From Beroe forskalii (lineage: Eukaryota; Ctenophora; Nuda; Beroida; Beroidae): a stretch of 64,000 nucleotides of DNA. Shown here piece by piece: positions 36,061-47,120 of this stretch. Each line of letters begins with the position of its first letter. Within the stretch, counting starts at the first letter, position 1. Position numbers and translations under genes: made by a program. The notes beneath the pieces are model-generated. The model ran no database searches and had not been told where the DNA came from. It saw only the letters and a program-made list of their open reading frames with translations. The stretch spans positions 1 to 64,000 of the forward strand of contig WFMF01000464.1 of NCBI GenBank assembly GCA_011033025.1. Reading direction: 5' to 3'.

Positions 36061-39000
36061 ATGTTAGAGTTATTCTCCATTTTCACGAAGGGAGGGATGG
36101 TGCTGTTCTGCTTCCAGGGAGCCTGTACCCAGCTCATGATGTCCACACAGGCCGTCAATGAGTCCATCAAACACATCCTCATCCAGGTAAAAACCATAAA
36201 GAATCCTGTTACAGTACTTGGATAATCAAGTTGCTTACAGTAGTGACAAAAATTGATTTCGACGATCGATGAAGTGTGTTAATTGTTGAATGTGACGTTT
36301 GAATCGCAAATTGATGTATTAATATCCAGGGAAGCTCCAGCAATCAGCACCACCACAAGAACCTGACTGTCCAGCTGAAACTGGACAACGAGTTCGAGCT
36401 GGTCTTTGCAGTGGTGGTTCAGAAGATGCTTCAGCTCTCCTACTTAGATAAGGTTTCAAACTGATCACAGGTATTTGGAGATGTGTAAAAACCTAGATTC
36501 AAATAAGAAATAAGACCTTGAATACCAGTACTTGCCTTATACTTACTGATTGTGGTATGAGAGGGATTGTGCGGAGAGATATGTCGTATATGTCTATCAT
36601 CCCAGATAAGCTGCTGGACACGATCCACCTGGAGTTCAGAGACAAGTACAAGAACGAGCTGAGCGAGGGCGGGAACTTCTGGCTCAACCTACACTGCGAC
36701 TTCCAGACAGATTTCTCTGGGTTACGGGGGCTTGTCGTACTCCTACGTGCGCGGCTTTTTTCGTGGGCGACGTAATCGTGAGCAGCTCACTGCCTGCAAT
36801 TAACAGCCAGTGAGCCGCGCATCTTTTAAAGTATATTCATGACATTGTACTCATAGCTTCCGAACTGCCCTCTTTTTGAGAGGGCGCCCTCTCATGCCCT
36901 CTTTTTGCCCTCCTTTTTGGGTCTTGCCCTCCGAGCCCTCCTTTTTGCCCTCTTTAAGGCCCAATATGCCCTCCTTTTTGACCCTTCCCAAAATACACTT
37001 ATGATTCACGGCCTAAAATAGGTGTTTTTGGGAGGTTTCAAAAAAAAAAAAGAAAAAAAAAAAAAAGGTCGACCATACATTTCGGGAATACACCTTAGAA
37101 ATTAGAAGCACTATCTCGGATTGATTTTGTAAATACACTTTTACTGAATTCACCACCTAAAATGCAGCTTTAGTTCCTGAAATACACCCATGATTTTGAA
37201 AATACACCTGATAAGCACTATCTCGGATTGATTTTGCAAATACACTTTTACTGAATTCACCAAAAATACACCTTTGTTTCCTGAAATTCGCCCATGATTT
37301 TGAAAATACACCTAATAAGCCCTATCTCGGATTGATTTTGTAAAGACCCTTTTACTGAATTCACCTAAAATACACCTTTAGTTCCTGAAATACACCCATG
37401 ATTTTGAAAATACACCTAATAAGCACTATCTCGGATTGATTTTTAAAAAATCATAGCTTTAAAAAAAAAAAAAAAAAAGCTATGATTGCACTCACTATCA
37501 AATTTTATAAGAAATATTTCGTGCAACCTCTACCCACTTGACCCCCTATCAGACAATCACTTCATATCTCTATGGTCAATCTTTTGTACCAATCCATGCT
37601 TCTGTGCCACAAAGAGAGCGTAGCCTATCCGGTCAAGGAGTATTGTCAAGATCTGGATGCTTGACAACAGTCTTCAGAGTGATGGCAAGGTCATGTTTCT
37701 TGACTTCAGTGATCAGTCTTAAATAAGATGAATCACATCGCTTTTATTGGTGTCCATTATACAAAAACCCTTACCTATATTACCTAAGTACCTAATCGGG
37801 CCCATATTGGTTTACACCCTTGCCCTAAAAGATAAATAAGCTATCGTACTGGCGTGAATAATTGGATGTTTGGATCAGTCTAAATGGTTCATTGTGTCTC
37901 GCACAATATTAGTAAGTATTCGTTTTGAGATAAGCTGGAAAAACCTGTTCAGCAGGTTTTCAGAATGAAATAAAATTACTCAGGATGAGTAACATGAAGC
38001 CAGTTATCAGATTTTAAGCAAGAAAAACCTGTTCTGCAGGTTTTTGATAAGAAGGTAACTTGAAACCAGCTATCTAATGAATGACTGCCCAAACAGTTCT
38101 GGCAATAACTGAAACCAGTTTAGCTGGACATGATGAGTCACGTTTTTGGGTAATTCATTATTAAGGACTCGAGGAGCAATTTTTCCAAAAAAAATAGATA
38201 ATTAGGGCCATAATTATTATGTATTTTATGCCTCGATATCTCTGATGTTATCATCGGTGTCCAAAAAATTCAGATGTGACCTTGGCCTGATCGGGTCTAT
38301 ACTCGATGCTGGTTAAGCTAATCGTGACATGACGCCTTACCTTCCATATGCCGTCTAGCATTTCCTTAGAGAATGTCTGGACCGCTGTATACAATTAGTT
38401 TAGAACATTCCTGGAAGCGAAGTAAACGTAAGGCTAAGTGGTTTCGTTGCTGTGGATTCAGGGTAGTGCCGGAATGCCCTATCGCCTAAGTCACGACACC
38501 ATTTACCCTCACTTTAACCTCATTTCTTGTAAAGCTCTTAGCTCGCAGTATGTGTATGTAAACTGCCCCTATGGAAAGTTTCATGTAGACTATACAAGTA
38601 ATGTGCTAAGAGCTGAATCTACATGACGTTGGTGAAAGCTGCACTACTGTGGCTTTTGAATAATTGGAACACTACAAGAGCATGGAAAACTTTTAAATTG
38701 TGGCTCACCGTGAACTAATGAACTATTCTAGAATAATCTACATGCAAGAATTTGCGCCAGATGAGAGTGAACGGTGGGTATCAGAAATAATCAGTAAATT
38801 GTGCTCTCGCTTTATTTCCCTCCCCGATTAACTATTAAATCTCTAAACGAAAAGATCACGAGGAATAGCAGCTCTTTATCCAAACAGATTTCGCTGACAC
38901 GCTGGCACGGATTGAGAACGAGCACAGGGTTCAGAAAGCGGCACCCCGAGCAATGAAGCAGTTCACTCAGTCAAAGAAGTTTGAGAAGACTGCAACCGCA

Positions 39001-42000
39001 AACAAGGCCATGTTCGAACAGGTACAGTCTTTCAGTGGCATGTCGCATTGATGGGAATATCATTGTATTTTACTGCCCATTAAAACTTCTAAAACAACTG
39101 ATTAATTGTAACGAATTGCCGGTAATTTATCAAACTGAACTATGTATAAACTATATAGTCCTGCTTGTTCATTTTTCAAGCATCTACAATACCTTCTCCA
39201 GGATAAGAGTGTAGCGAGTACAGCAGCTCGTCTAGCAACAGCAGTAATAGGAGGAGGAGAAACCGCCCCTCCACCCCTGCTGAAAAGTCAGAGATAGAGC
39301 TGGCCAGGGAGAACATGAAGAAGAAACTGGGAAAGAAGGGAAAGAAGAAGGAGGCGGCCAAAAAGGAACCGGAGGTGAGAGGAAAAGCTTAACGTTTTCC
39401 TCTGTTGCAATCATAAGAAACCTTTGTCTTCACTCAATACTCATATCAGTGTCAACGGGTTTCGGATTTAACACGTCGTGGTGATTGAAAGTAATACCCT
39501 TTGCTAGATCTAAATGCATTTACTATTTCTATTGAACTCTTGTCGCCAGCATCATCTAAAACTATAAACCCCATCACACCTGCAGACCGCGAGTAAGGAA
39601 GCTAAGAAGAAAGGCAAGGAAGCCAGATCCTGGGATATGGGCGGTAAGACAGCAGAAGGGATAGATTTCAGTGGTCCAGCTCCTGAAGATACTAACGGAC
39701 ACCATGTTAAGGATGAGTCCCATCTGAAGGGAACCATGTCAGGGGACTTGTCAGGGATAGGGGATGACGAAGAGGAGGAGGAAGAGGTGGGTGGGAAATC
39801 TGTGATGATTTGACTTTTCAGTGATGATTTGACTCGAATGCGTTTTTAGATCCGCTCAATATATATTTTGTGACTTTTTATCCATAAGCTGTGGTTACAA
39901 TCATCTTATAACTTTACAATCATCTTTCAATCATCTTACTACTTTGGTGTCAATAAGAGAATGTGTTCTAAGTCCTAAGACCCAAAGAGTCCACCTGCCA
40001 CCAAAGCAACACCAAATCAACACCTCAGATCATTGAAGAAGAGACAGGGGCTACTAATGGCGGTAACACTGGGGGAATGTTCTCCTTCCTTAAAAACATA
40101 AACTTCTCCACACAGCAAACTGTGACAGCAGACTCACTCCAACCAGGTGATCTACTTTCAGAGGTGCATTTCTAGTTGGTTCTATCCGGTGCCAGTTTTA
40201 GTAAGTTCTGTCCGGTGTTAGTTCTGGTAATATAGAAAGTCAGTGATGCTTGTTAAATGTAAAACCTCCGATTTTCGGAGCGTATAATTCATTTATAGCA
40301 ATAATATTGAGCTGCTATCCTAACCTATTCCTTCCCCTGCAGTCCTTGACAAGCTGAAGGAGCACCTCACCTCTAAGAACGTGGCTGCTGAAATATCCGC
40401 TCAGCTGTGTGATAGTCTGGAGAGTGGCTTGGTGGGAAAGAGTTACAGTACCTTCACTGGTCTGACTTCCACTGCTAGACAGGCACTAAGTGATGCCCTT
40501 ACTAAGGTACAGAACCTTATCTTTAAAAATTTTAATTTTCTCCTTTTAGCCCCTGCAATCTCCAATTCTTCACTTCAGTCAACAATTCGCTCAGACACCT
40601 TTCTTTCCTTGCTTTCTCTCCTCGCCTCTGAAACCACCACTGAAACCCCTACTCCCGCAGATCCTGTCCCCCAAGCGACGAGTTAACGTGCTGCGTGACG
40701 TGCTGGAAGCTAAGAGCAAAGACCGTCCATACGTCATCACCTTCTGTGGAGTAAACGGAGTGGGGAAGAGCACCAACCTGGCCAAAGTGTGCTTCTGGCT
40801 CCTGGACAACGGGCACAGAGTCCTGGTCGTGGGCGGGGATACTTTCAGGGCAGGTTAGTGTGGGGATACTTTTAGGGCAGGTTAGTGTGGGGCTGAGGAC
40901 TGACTAAAGGTCCTGTAAGAACTAAATAGATAAGTTAAGGGCCGAGACTAAGGGGATAATCTGACTTTGTTGTTTCTAATACTTATAAAAGAGATCGATT
41001 GTACTATTGAAAAACTCACTTGCATGCACAGGTGCGGTGGAGTAGCTGAGAACGCACGTGGTGCGCCTAGCAACGCTCTACTTCCTCCTATCTCCACTAC
41101 TCTTCCTTATCCCCACTATTCTTACAGGTGCGGTGGAGCAGCTGAGAACGCACGTGGTGCGCCTAGCAGCGCTCTACTTCCTCCTATCTCCACTACTCTT
41201 CCTTATCCCCACTATTCTTACAGGTGCGGTGGAGCAGCTGAGAACGCACGTGGTGCGCCTAGCAGCGCTCTACTCGGAGGACAAAGTGCAGTTGTACGAG
41301 AGGGGATACGGCAAGGACCCGGCTGGTAGGTGCTGCCATTACTATGGTCACATTCAGTCAAATTACATCAGAGAAATTACGGGAGAGTGTGCCATGGTTT
41401 TTACTCCCCCAGGGCTCGCGTTTGAAGCTATTCCCCCTTCCCAGTGCTCGCGTTTGAAGCTATTCCCCCTTCCCAGGGCTCGCGTTTGAAGCTATTCCTC
41501 CTCCCCAGTGCTCGCATTTGAAGCTTATCTCCCCTTCCCAGGGGCTTGCGTTTGAAGCTATTCCCCATTCCCAGGGCTCGCGTTTGAAGCTATTCCCCCT
41601 TCCCTAGGTTCGCGTTTAAAGCTATTCCCCCTCCCCAGGGCTCGCGTTTGAAGCTCATCCTCCTCCCCAGGGCTCGCGTTTGAAGCTATTCCCCCCAGGG
41701 CTCGCGTTTGAAGCTATAAAGTACGCTAAAGAGCGGCGTTACGACGTGGTGCTAGTGGACACTGCAGGACGGATGCAGGACAATGAGCCACTCATGAGAG
41801 CACTCAGTAAACTGGTAGCTCTCAATAAACCCGACCTGACTTTGTTTGTGGGGGAGGCGCTAGTCGGCAACGAGGCTGTGAGTAGTGAGATGATTAAATG
41901 AATGATTTATTGTGATTGATGGATTAGTGAGTCTCTCCTATTAAAGTTCGTATTCAGCTTAAAAATATGAACTGCCGTAACTGCAATATTAATCAGACAA

Positions 42001-42604
42001 GATGATCGTTCACACTTCACAAACGTTTCGCAATATTGAGAGTTTTGTCATTTCTGACTCCTGTATGACACTCTCCAACATCCCAGGTTGATCAGCTCGT
42101 AAAGTTCAACCAGTCTTTGATTGACAACTCCGCTACTGCTGTTGCGGGAACCAAGTCTGTCATTGACGGGATACTTCTTACTAAATTTGATTGCATTGAT
42201 GACAAGGTAAGAAGACGCGTTACATAGCGTCATAGCACTGTGTTGAGTTATGATTGTGAACAATGTCCTGTGTTTGGTGGTGTGTATACAATGCATAGTG
42301 CGTACTGCGTTACTGTAATACTGTATGTATTCAACTATTCAATGAGCATACTTTTGGACATGCTTTGAAAAGTTTTTATAAATATTGGGGTGGTCATTTT
42401 CTAAAGGAACTCATAAAATGGGGCGTGGGCTGAACCCAGATTAAAGCTATGTCAACTGACTAATTAAACTTTGTTCAGGTTGGGGCTGCTATATCGATGA
42501 CCTACATTACGGGACAACCCATTGTATTTGTGGGAACTGGCCAGCAGTACCCAGACTTAAAGTCGCTCAATGTTAAGAGTGTTGTTTCCGCGTTGTTGAG
42601 ATAA
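36061..42604 (+). CDS. SRPRA: Signal recognition particle receptor subunit alpha, thirteen exons
   Basis: ER docking GTPase that receives SRP-ribosome complexes, together with SRP receptor beta. Exons: 36061-36186, 36330-36452, 36611-36736, 38872-39021, 39210-39374, 39586-39786, 39990-40146, 40343-40506, 40661-40853, 41224-41325, 41699-41877, 42087-42206, 42479-42604. These give 643 residues (human about 638) with all phases consistent. The ends of exons 3, 4, 5 and 7 are less sure. The N-terminal longin-like SRX domain starts [20 protein letters not shown], and a Lys/Glu-rich linker follows. The NG domain carries [10 protein letters not shown] (G1), [14 protein letters not shown] (G2 region), [11 protein letters not shown] (G3), LLTKFD (G4) and [11 protein letters not shown] (G5). 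Several splice junctions are tandemly duplicated; see the separate entries. Confidence 0.95.
36860..36985. repeat. GCCCTCTTTTT repeat in SRPRA intron 3
   Basis: Imperfect array of GCCCTCCTTTTTG / GCCCTCTTTTTG units, about eight copies, with one inverted patch (AGAGGGCGCCCTCT). Lies in the large third intron. Confidence 0.8.
37040..37480. repeat. Tandem repeat, about 104-107 bp period, in SRPRA intron 3
   Basis: The marker CTATCTCGGATTGATTTT recurs at 37111, 37218, 37322 and 37426. Within each unit AAATACACC-type words recur at shorter spacing. A poly(A) run precedes (37039-37066) and another follows (37460-37478), and ATAGCTTT / AAAGCTAT bracket the latter as a small hairpin. Confidence 0.85.
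40827..40887 (+). repeat. Tandemly duplicated splice donor, exon 9 of SRPRA
   Basis: GGGGATACTTTCAGGGCAG followed by GTTAGTG is repeated once with a single C-to-T change. The first GT is at 40854 and the second at 40881, a 27-bp period. Only the first donor gives the conserved DTFRAG junction; use of the second would read through an in-frame TAG. Confidence 0.9.
41022..41290 (+). repeat. Splice acceptor plus exon start present three times, exon 10 of SRPRA
   Basis: CAG then GTGCGGTGGA(G)... begins at 41032, 41128 and 41224, exactly 96 bp apart. Each unit carries a pyrimidine-rich tract, the acceptor AG and the exon 10 start encoding [17 protein letters not shown]. The third copy continues into the real exon. 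The second copy is open and in frame through the third. The first has a CAG-to-TAG stop at 41043-41045. Confidence 0.92.
41400..41725 (+). repeat. Splice acceptor plus exon start present about ten times, exon 11 of SRPRA
   Basis: About ten units of [pyrimidine tract, CCCAG, GGCTCGCGTTTGAAGCTAT], spaced roughly 30-33 bp, run from 41410 to the real exon start at 41699. Most keep an intact YAG. Some have a T in place of the second exon base or one inserted G. Only the last continues into ATAAAGTACGC, the conserved reading frame. Confidence 0.93.
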
Positions 42605-44720
42605 TTCATTTCAGTTTGTATTTCGTGATTAATTCTTGAATAATATAATGTGTATTGCTGACTCCAAATAATGATGCCTCAGAAGAAGACAAATGTTATT
42701 TCTTTACGACTAATCTCTCGTAGTGGAGTAGTTTTAGTTTTTAGCTCATATATCGACATATCGGACGAACTACGTATTGTATTTGAAGTACGTAACTTGC
42801 TTGTTATGAACTTCTTATGAGAAAAATGAAGAAATACTTTCCATTTCGATGTGATTTATTATTACAAAACTAAAATTAACTGTTCTTATTTCTTTTTAAC
42901 GATAATCATTGAAATTTTGAGTAGTGTTGTTTGATTCGGTTAAAAGTTAAAATATTATGTATGTTTATTGAACTAGAATGAACCATAATCATTTTGTGTT
43001 GCGCCATGACTATAGATGTGATAGTACGCACTGCTTCATTCAATAAAATGTACTTGACTGTTTTAAAAGGTCGATTCTGATTCATACAAGTACAGTATTA
43101 CGAACTTTACTTTTATTTTCAATGATAGATATTTATTAATTTATTGAACCTCTGTTGCTGAATTCTGCCCATTCTATTTGTCTCTTGATTTTCTGTCACA
43201 ATCTGGATATTTGTTCTTTTGGGGCATTCAATTCAATCAATCGAAGACTTTGGTCTTATTTTGTTCTCATTAGCTAATGTGATCTCCATTCATGAGGGAA
43301 ATACGCATTATTTTAAATGCACATTTTGAGCACGTTTCCCACCGTCAGAGCCATAAAATAGTCATGACGTGATTGATGGAAGCACCTTTTAATGAGAGGC
43401 AAGGAAAATTTATAGAATAGGATACCATCAGATGAAGATGTGTTCTTTTTAATGCCTGCATCATTTTCATTTTATCAAAATCTTATCTAATAAGTTGCAA
43501 TCATTGAAATACACCGATAACGTGATAAAATCAAAATTTCAGTTAATCATGTGCCAAATTTAATGAAAAGTACCAAAATTTGTAAATTTCATGTCATAGA
43601 CGGAACGCGCAAAGACTCGCTAATGAACAAAGGACCATCTAAATTGCGCAGATGTCGTAATTTTGCGCGCGCCGCGCACCATGCGCGTGTGCCGAGCTAG
43701 CTATCGCGTCGGTGCGCGGACGAAGCACCACCCGGACAGAATACCCGGTCGGCCGGACAGAACACGAAACTAGAGCACAAACTACGTAAAAGGAACGCTC
43801 GTGCGTAATCCCATGTGACACAATATAACGGTTTGAGGGTTAGGACCGGACCGTATGGTCCGCACGAACATTCCCAACGCGGAATTTCCGAGGTGGTGTT
43901 ATGTCCAGGTACGTTACATGTGGCTTCTTGTCCGGGTGGTTTCATGTAACAGGTTTTGTCCTACAATCGTTAGTAGAACTCTATACTGATAGGGCGTTTA
44001 ATAACATCCGTGATGATGATATATATCGTCGCAATCTTTCACTTTAAAGATTAAAAACGCTTGTGGTCCACCAGCGTTTTCTACGGCCTGAAGCCCATGC
44101 CATTACACACTTTTTCGAGCTAGTGGGGGCCAAGGCCCCCCTAGATTTTTTTCTAGGGGGGGGGGCCTTTTCAAAACTAAGGGGGGCCAAAATATACATA
44201 AGCAAATTTTCGTTTTTCATAGCCCTAATTTTCATTATTTTGCCTAAACATACCACTAAAATCATGTTTTATTGATTGATTTAACTCTAAAAAGGGTGAA
44301 TTTCAGGAAAATTTCTGTCTAACTGAACTTAATCTTCACTTCCTTTCGATTTTCAAATTTTTGACAAAATTCTAGGTAGGGCCAAGGCCCCCCTAAGATT
44401 TTTCTAGAGGGGGCCTTTTGAAAACTAGGGGGGTCTCCCCCCCCCCCCTAAGGGGGGCCGTGTAGTCCCATGCTGAAGCCCAGATATTGCATGAATTTTC
44501 ATGATCACATGACATGCCACGTGATCAAAATCTGAAATTTCGATTTCATGCTTCTTAGTTGAGTCCAAGCAAAAAATTCTTGATCTCCATGGAGGTTTTC
44601 TGGGCCTTTTCTGTACACTGTTGTACGGGTAGGTCTCCCATATAAACGGGAGCCTTCATTATCTATGACAATGACGTCACTCAGAAAAATATAATTAAGC
44701 GCACCTAGCGCTTTAAGGAC
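42605..44720. other. SRPRA 3' flank and repeat DNA, no gene seen
   Basis: A candidate polyadenylation signal AATAAA lies near 43044. About 43600-43950 has GC-rich palindromic words (GCGCGCCGCGC at 43667) and two related CCACCCGGACA / GTCCGGGTGG stretches (43728 and 43931) in inverted orientation. A GGGGGCCAAGGCCCCCC-type repeat follows at 44125-44190 and 44380-44462. Confidence 0.5.
44125..44462. repeat. Two copies of a G/C-homopolymer hairpin repeat
   Basis: GGGGCCAAGGCCCCCCTA, GATTTTTTCTAGGGGG and GGGGGCCTTTTCAAAACTA occur at 44125-44185 and again in slightly different form at 44380-44430. The second is followed by runs of C and of G. Each copy is self-complementary. Non-coding. Confidence 0.75.
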
Positions 44721-44815
44721 TAGGGTTAGGGTCAGGATTAAGGTCAAGATTTGTTAGGGTTAGGGTTAGGATTAAGGTTAGGTTTTTGGTTAGGGTTATG
44801 GTTAGGTTTAGGATA
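44721..44815. repeat. Degenerate TTAGGG-type interstitial telomeric repeat
   Basis: About fourteen hexamer-like units of TTAGGG, TTAAGG, TTAGGT and TTATGG type, with perfect GTTAGGGTTAGGGTTAGG at 44755-44772. Matches the animal telomere repeat in degenerate form. Confidence 0.8.
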
Positions 44816-45119
44816 CAGAAAAATTGACGTTTGGATCTGTGACGTCACTCAGAGCCGTTTATATGGGAGAGATACCGTTGTACGGACGAAAAAGCCCTTA
44901 CTTGAAAGATTGAGACGATATAGCTTCACCTCGAATATAACAGGCAAAACATGTGTTTAACCGCCCAATGGCTGGTGTGACGGTGAAATTTCATTTTTAC
45001 AGATGTCAGATGAGGCAAAAAACACACTGGACCATCATGTTTATCTCGAAAATCTGAAGCACCCTTAAGCGTCCTTAACGCGAACTCTAAGCTCTAGGGT
45101 GGGTTTTGTTTGTACATCT

Positions 45120-46335
45120 CAATTTTAATAAATAGTAAGGTACCGTTGTTATTGAGGTACCGTTGTTGATAAATTAATAAGGCAACGTTGTTAATAAAAA
45201 TTTGTTAATATGCTACCAATATCAATATGGTATCAATGGTTAATAAGGTATCGTTGTTAATAAGGTACTGTTGTTAATAAGGCACTTTTTATAAGGTACT
45301 GTTGTTTACAAGGTACCGCTGACCGCTGTTAATTGGGTATCGTTGTTAATAAGGTACCGTTAACAAGGTACTGTTGTGAGCAAAGTCGTGTTGCTTTTTT
45401 TGAAGGTTTTACGTCTATTCCAACAGCTGTAACAGCCAATGACAGGAATCGAAGGATTCAAAGGTAATCAAGCCAGTGACGGTTAAAGAAGTGTAATCCA
45501 TACTTTCTTCGCCCGAGACTTCGCTACAATGAGCAGCTCCTCATTTAACCCTCCCGCACAGTTTCCTGTACGCTCGGCTGAGTGAACCGTGTAGCTGCTT
45601 AGGTGAGAGTTCTCACACTTAGCTCGGTAGGCACGGCCGGGAATCGAACCACCAACCTCGCGATTGCAAGTCCGACGCCTAAACCACTGCGCTACCTGGC
45701 CACTAACAAAGGTACCCGGTTGTTAATAAGGTTCCTTTCTTAATAAGGGATCGTTGTTAAAAAGGTACTTTTGTCAAAAGGTACCGTTGGTTACAAAGTA
45801 CCGTTGTTAATAAGGTACCTGGTTGCTAATAAGGTGCCGTTGTTAATAAGGTGCCTTTGTTTATAAGGTATCGTTGTTGATAAGGTACTGTTATTAAAAG
45901 TCACCTTTGTCGAAAGTTGCCATTGTTTACAAGGTACCGTTGTTTATAAGGTTTTTTTTCTCAATAAGAAACCGTTGTTAATAAGGTAACGTTGTTAATG
46001 AATTAACAATGTACCGTTGGTAATGAATGACCGTTGTGAATAGTTACCGTTGTTAGAAGGCGATTTTGTTGATTAGGTACCGTTGTTAATAAGGGGCTGT
46101 TGTTCACAAGGTGCAGTTGTTAACAAGGTACCTTTCTTAATGAGGTATCGTTGTAGATAAGTTACTGTCATTAAAAAGTTACCTTTGTCAAAAGGTACCG
46201 TTGTTAATAAGGTATCGTTGTTAATAAAGTACCGTTGCTGATAAGGTACCGTTGTTAAAAGGAACCGCTGTTAATAAGTTAATAAGGTCCCCGGTACCGT
46301 TATTAATAAGGTACCGTTATTAATAAAGTGCAGTC
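45120..46335. repeat. GGTACCGTTGTTAATAA minisatellite
   Basis: Several dozen imperfect copies of a 17-bp unit, AAGGTACCGTTGTTAAT, with many KpnI-type GGTACC words and variant units (GGTATCG, GGTACTG, GGTGCC). The array is interrupted at about 45385-45705 by a tRNA-derived SINE. Non-coding. Confidence 0.92.
45385..45705 (-). mobile_element. tRNA-derived SINE inserted in the minisatellite
   Basis: Reading leftwards from about 45703: GGCCAGGTAGCGCAGTGG, with an A box TAGCGCAGTGG (45694-45684) and a perfect B box GGTTCGATTCC (45650-45640), the internal RNA polymerase III promoter. A tRNA-unrelated body of about 230 bp and an A-rich tail (plus-strand TTTTTTT near 45398) follow. The anticodon stem does not pair well, so this is a SINE and not a functional tRNA. 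Minisatellite units continue on both sides. Confidence 0.85.
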
Positions 46336-46339
46336 GTTG

Positions 46340-47120
46340 AAATAACAAATTCGTGCAATGATTCTGCAGAGATGCACAGCAGACTGGACGCAATCATTTC
46401 TCTGGAAATTTGAATTTATAGCAATGCCTTCCTTCAAAGCCCCTGCTTAAAAACGCACCTGCTTCAAGTGCTTCAAAATGAAAAAAGCATACTGCAATGT
46501 CACACGTTGGTGCAATTTCCTTAAATTATTTCTAAATTAAATTTCTTTGATTAAATCTCTTTGATTAAATTCCTTGATTAGAATGTAAACCTATTGTTGG
46601 AAACAGGCCCACCTGATACATCAACGTACCGCTTTTTGAGGGAGTCCTAAAATTTGAGTAAGAATAAATGAATTTGAAAAAAAACCTGTCTGAATCATGG
46701 AAACAATGACATTGTTTGCTTTCTATTTCCATTTCTTTTGTGATTTTTAAAAAATTAAGTTAGCGTTCAATTGTGGTATTCTTTGACGTGGATTCCGAAT
46801 AATTTTGCTTTTTTTGTCAACTTCCAGAGGCTTCTAGACGTGTCTTCTTAGGGCTATTTATATAGCAGCAAGCTTCAAAAAATTCATAACATTGCATCGT
46901 TATAGGACAGTTTTGGTAACTTTGCTATTTACACTACGTTGCTGAAGATCATCATTGACTATCATTTATCAATCAATTGAAAATTTAATTTTATTTTCCT
47001 CGCTTTAAAGATAGTTCAACTTTCAACTTGCTTCAATTTTATGTGGATGAACTTCATGATTTATTTCTGAAATGTAGGTGAAGATTACTAGTTAGAGGTT
47101 TAAATTGTTGAAAAGTTAAA
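46340..47120. other. AT-rich intergenic stretch, no gene seen
   Basis: Between the minisatellite and the YHYH gene. No repeat or coding signal stood out. The YHYH gene promoter should lie near its right end. Confidence 0.4.

Noticed and set aside
40967..41489. Two overlapping plus-strand frames with internal repeats, looking like a repeat protein
   Set aside because: They are produced by the triplicated acceptor and exon start of SRPRA exon 10, not by a separate gene.
41400..41725. A CRISPR-like array of about 31-bp repeats
   Set aside because: Units are directly adjacent with no spacers, the host is a eukaryote, and each unit is a copied splice junction.
45638..45703. A functional tRNA gene on the minus strand
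   Set aside because: A and B boxes are good but the anticodon stem does not pair and a SINE-like body with an A-rich tail follows, so it is called a SINE.
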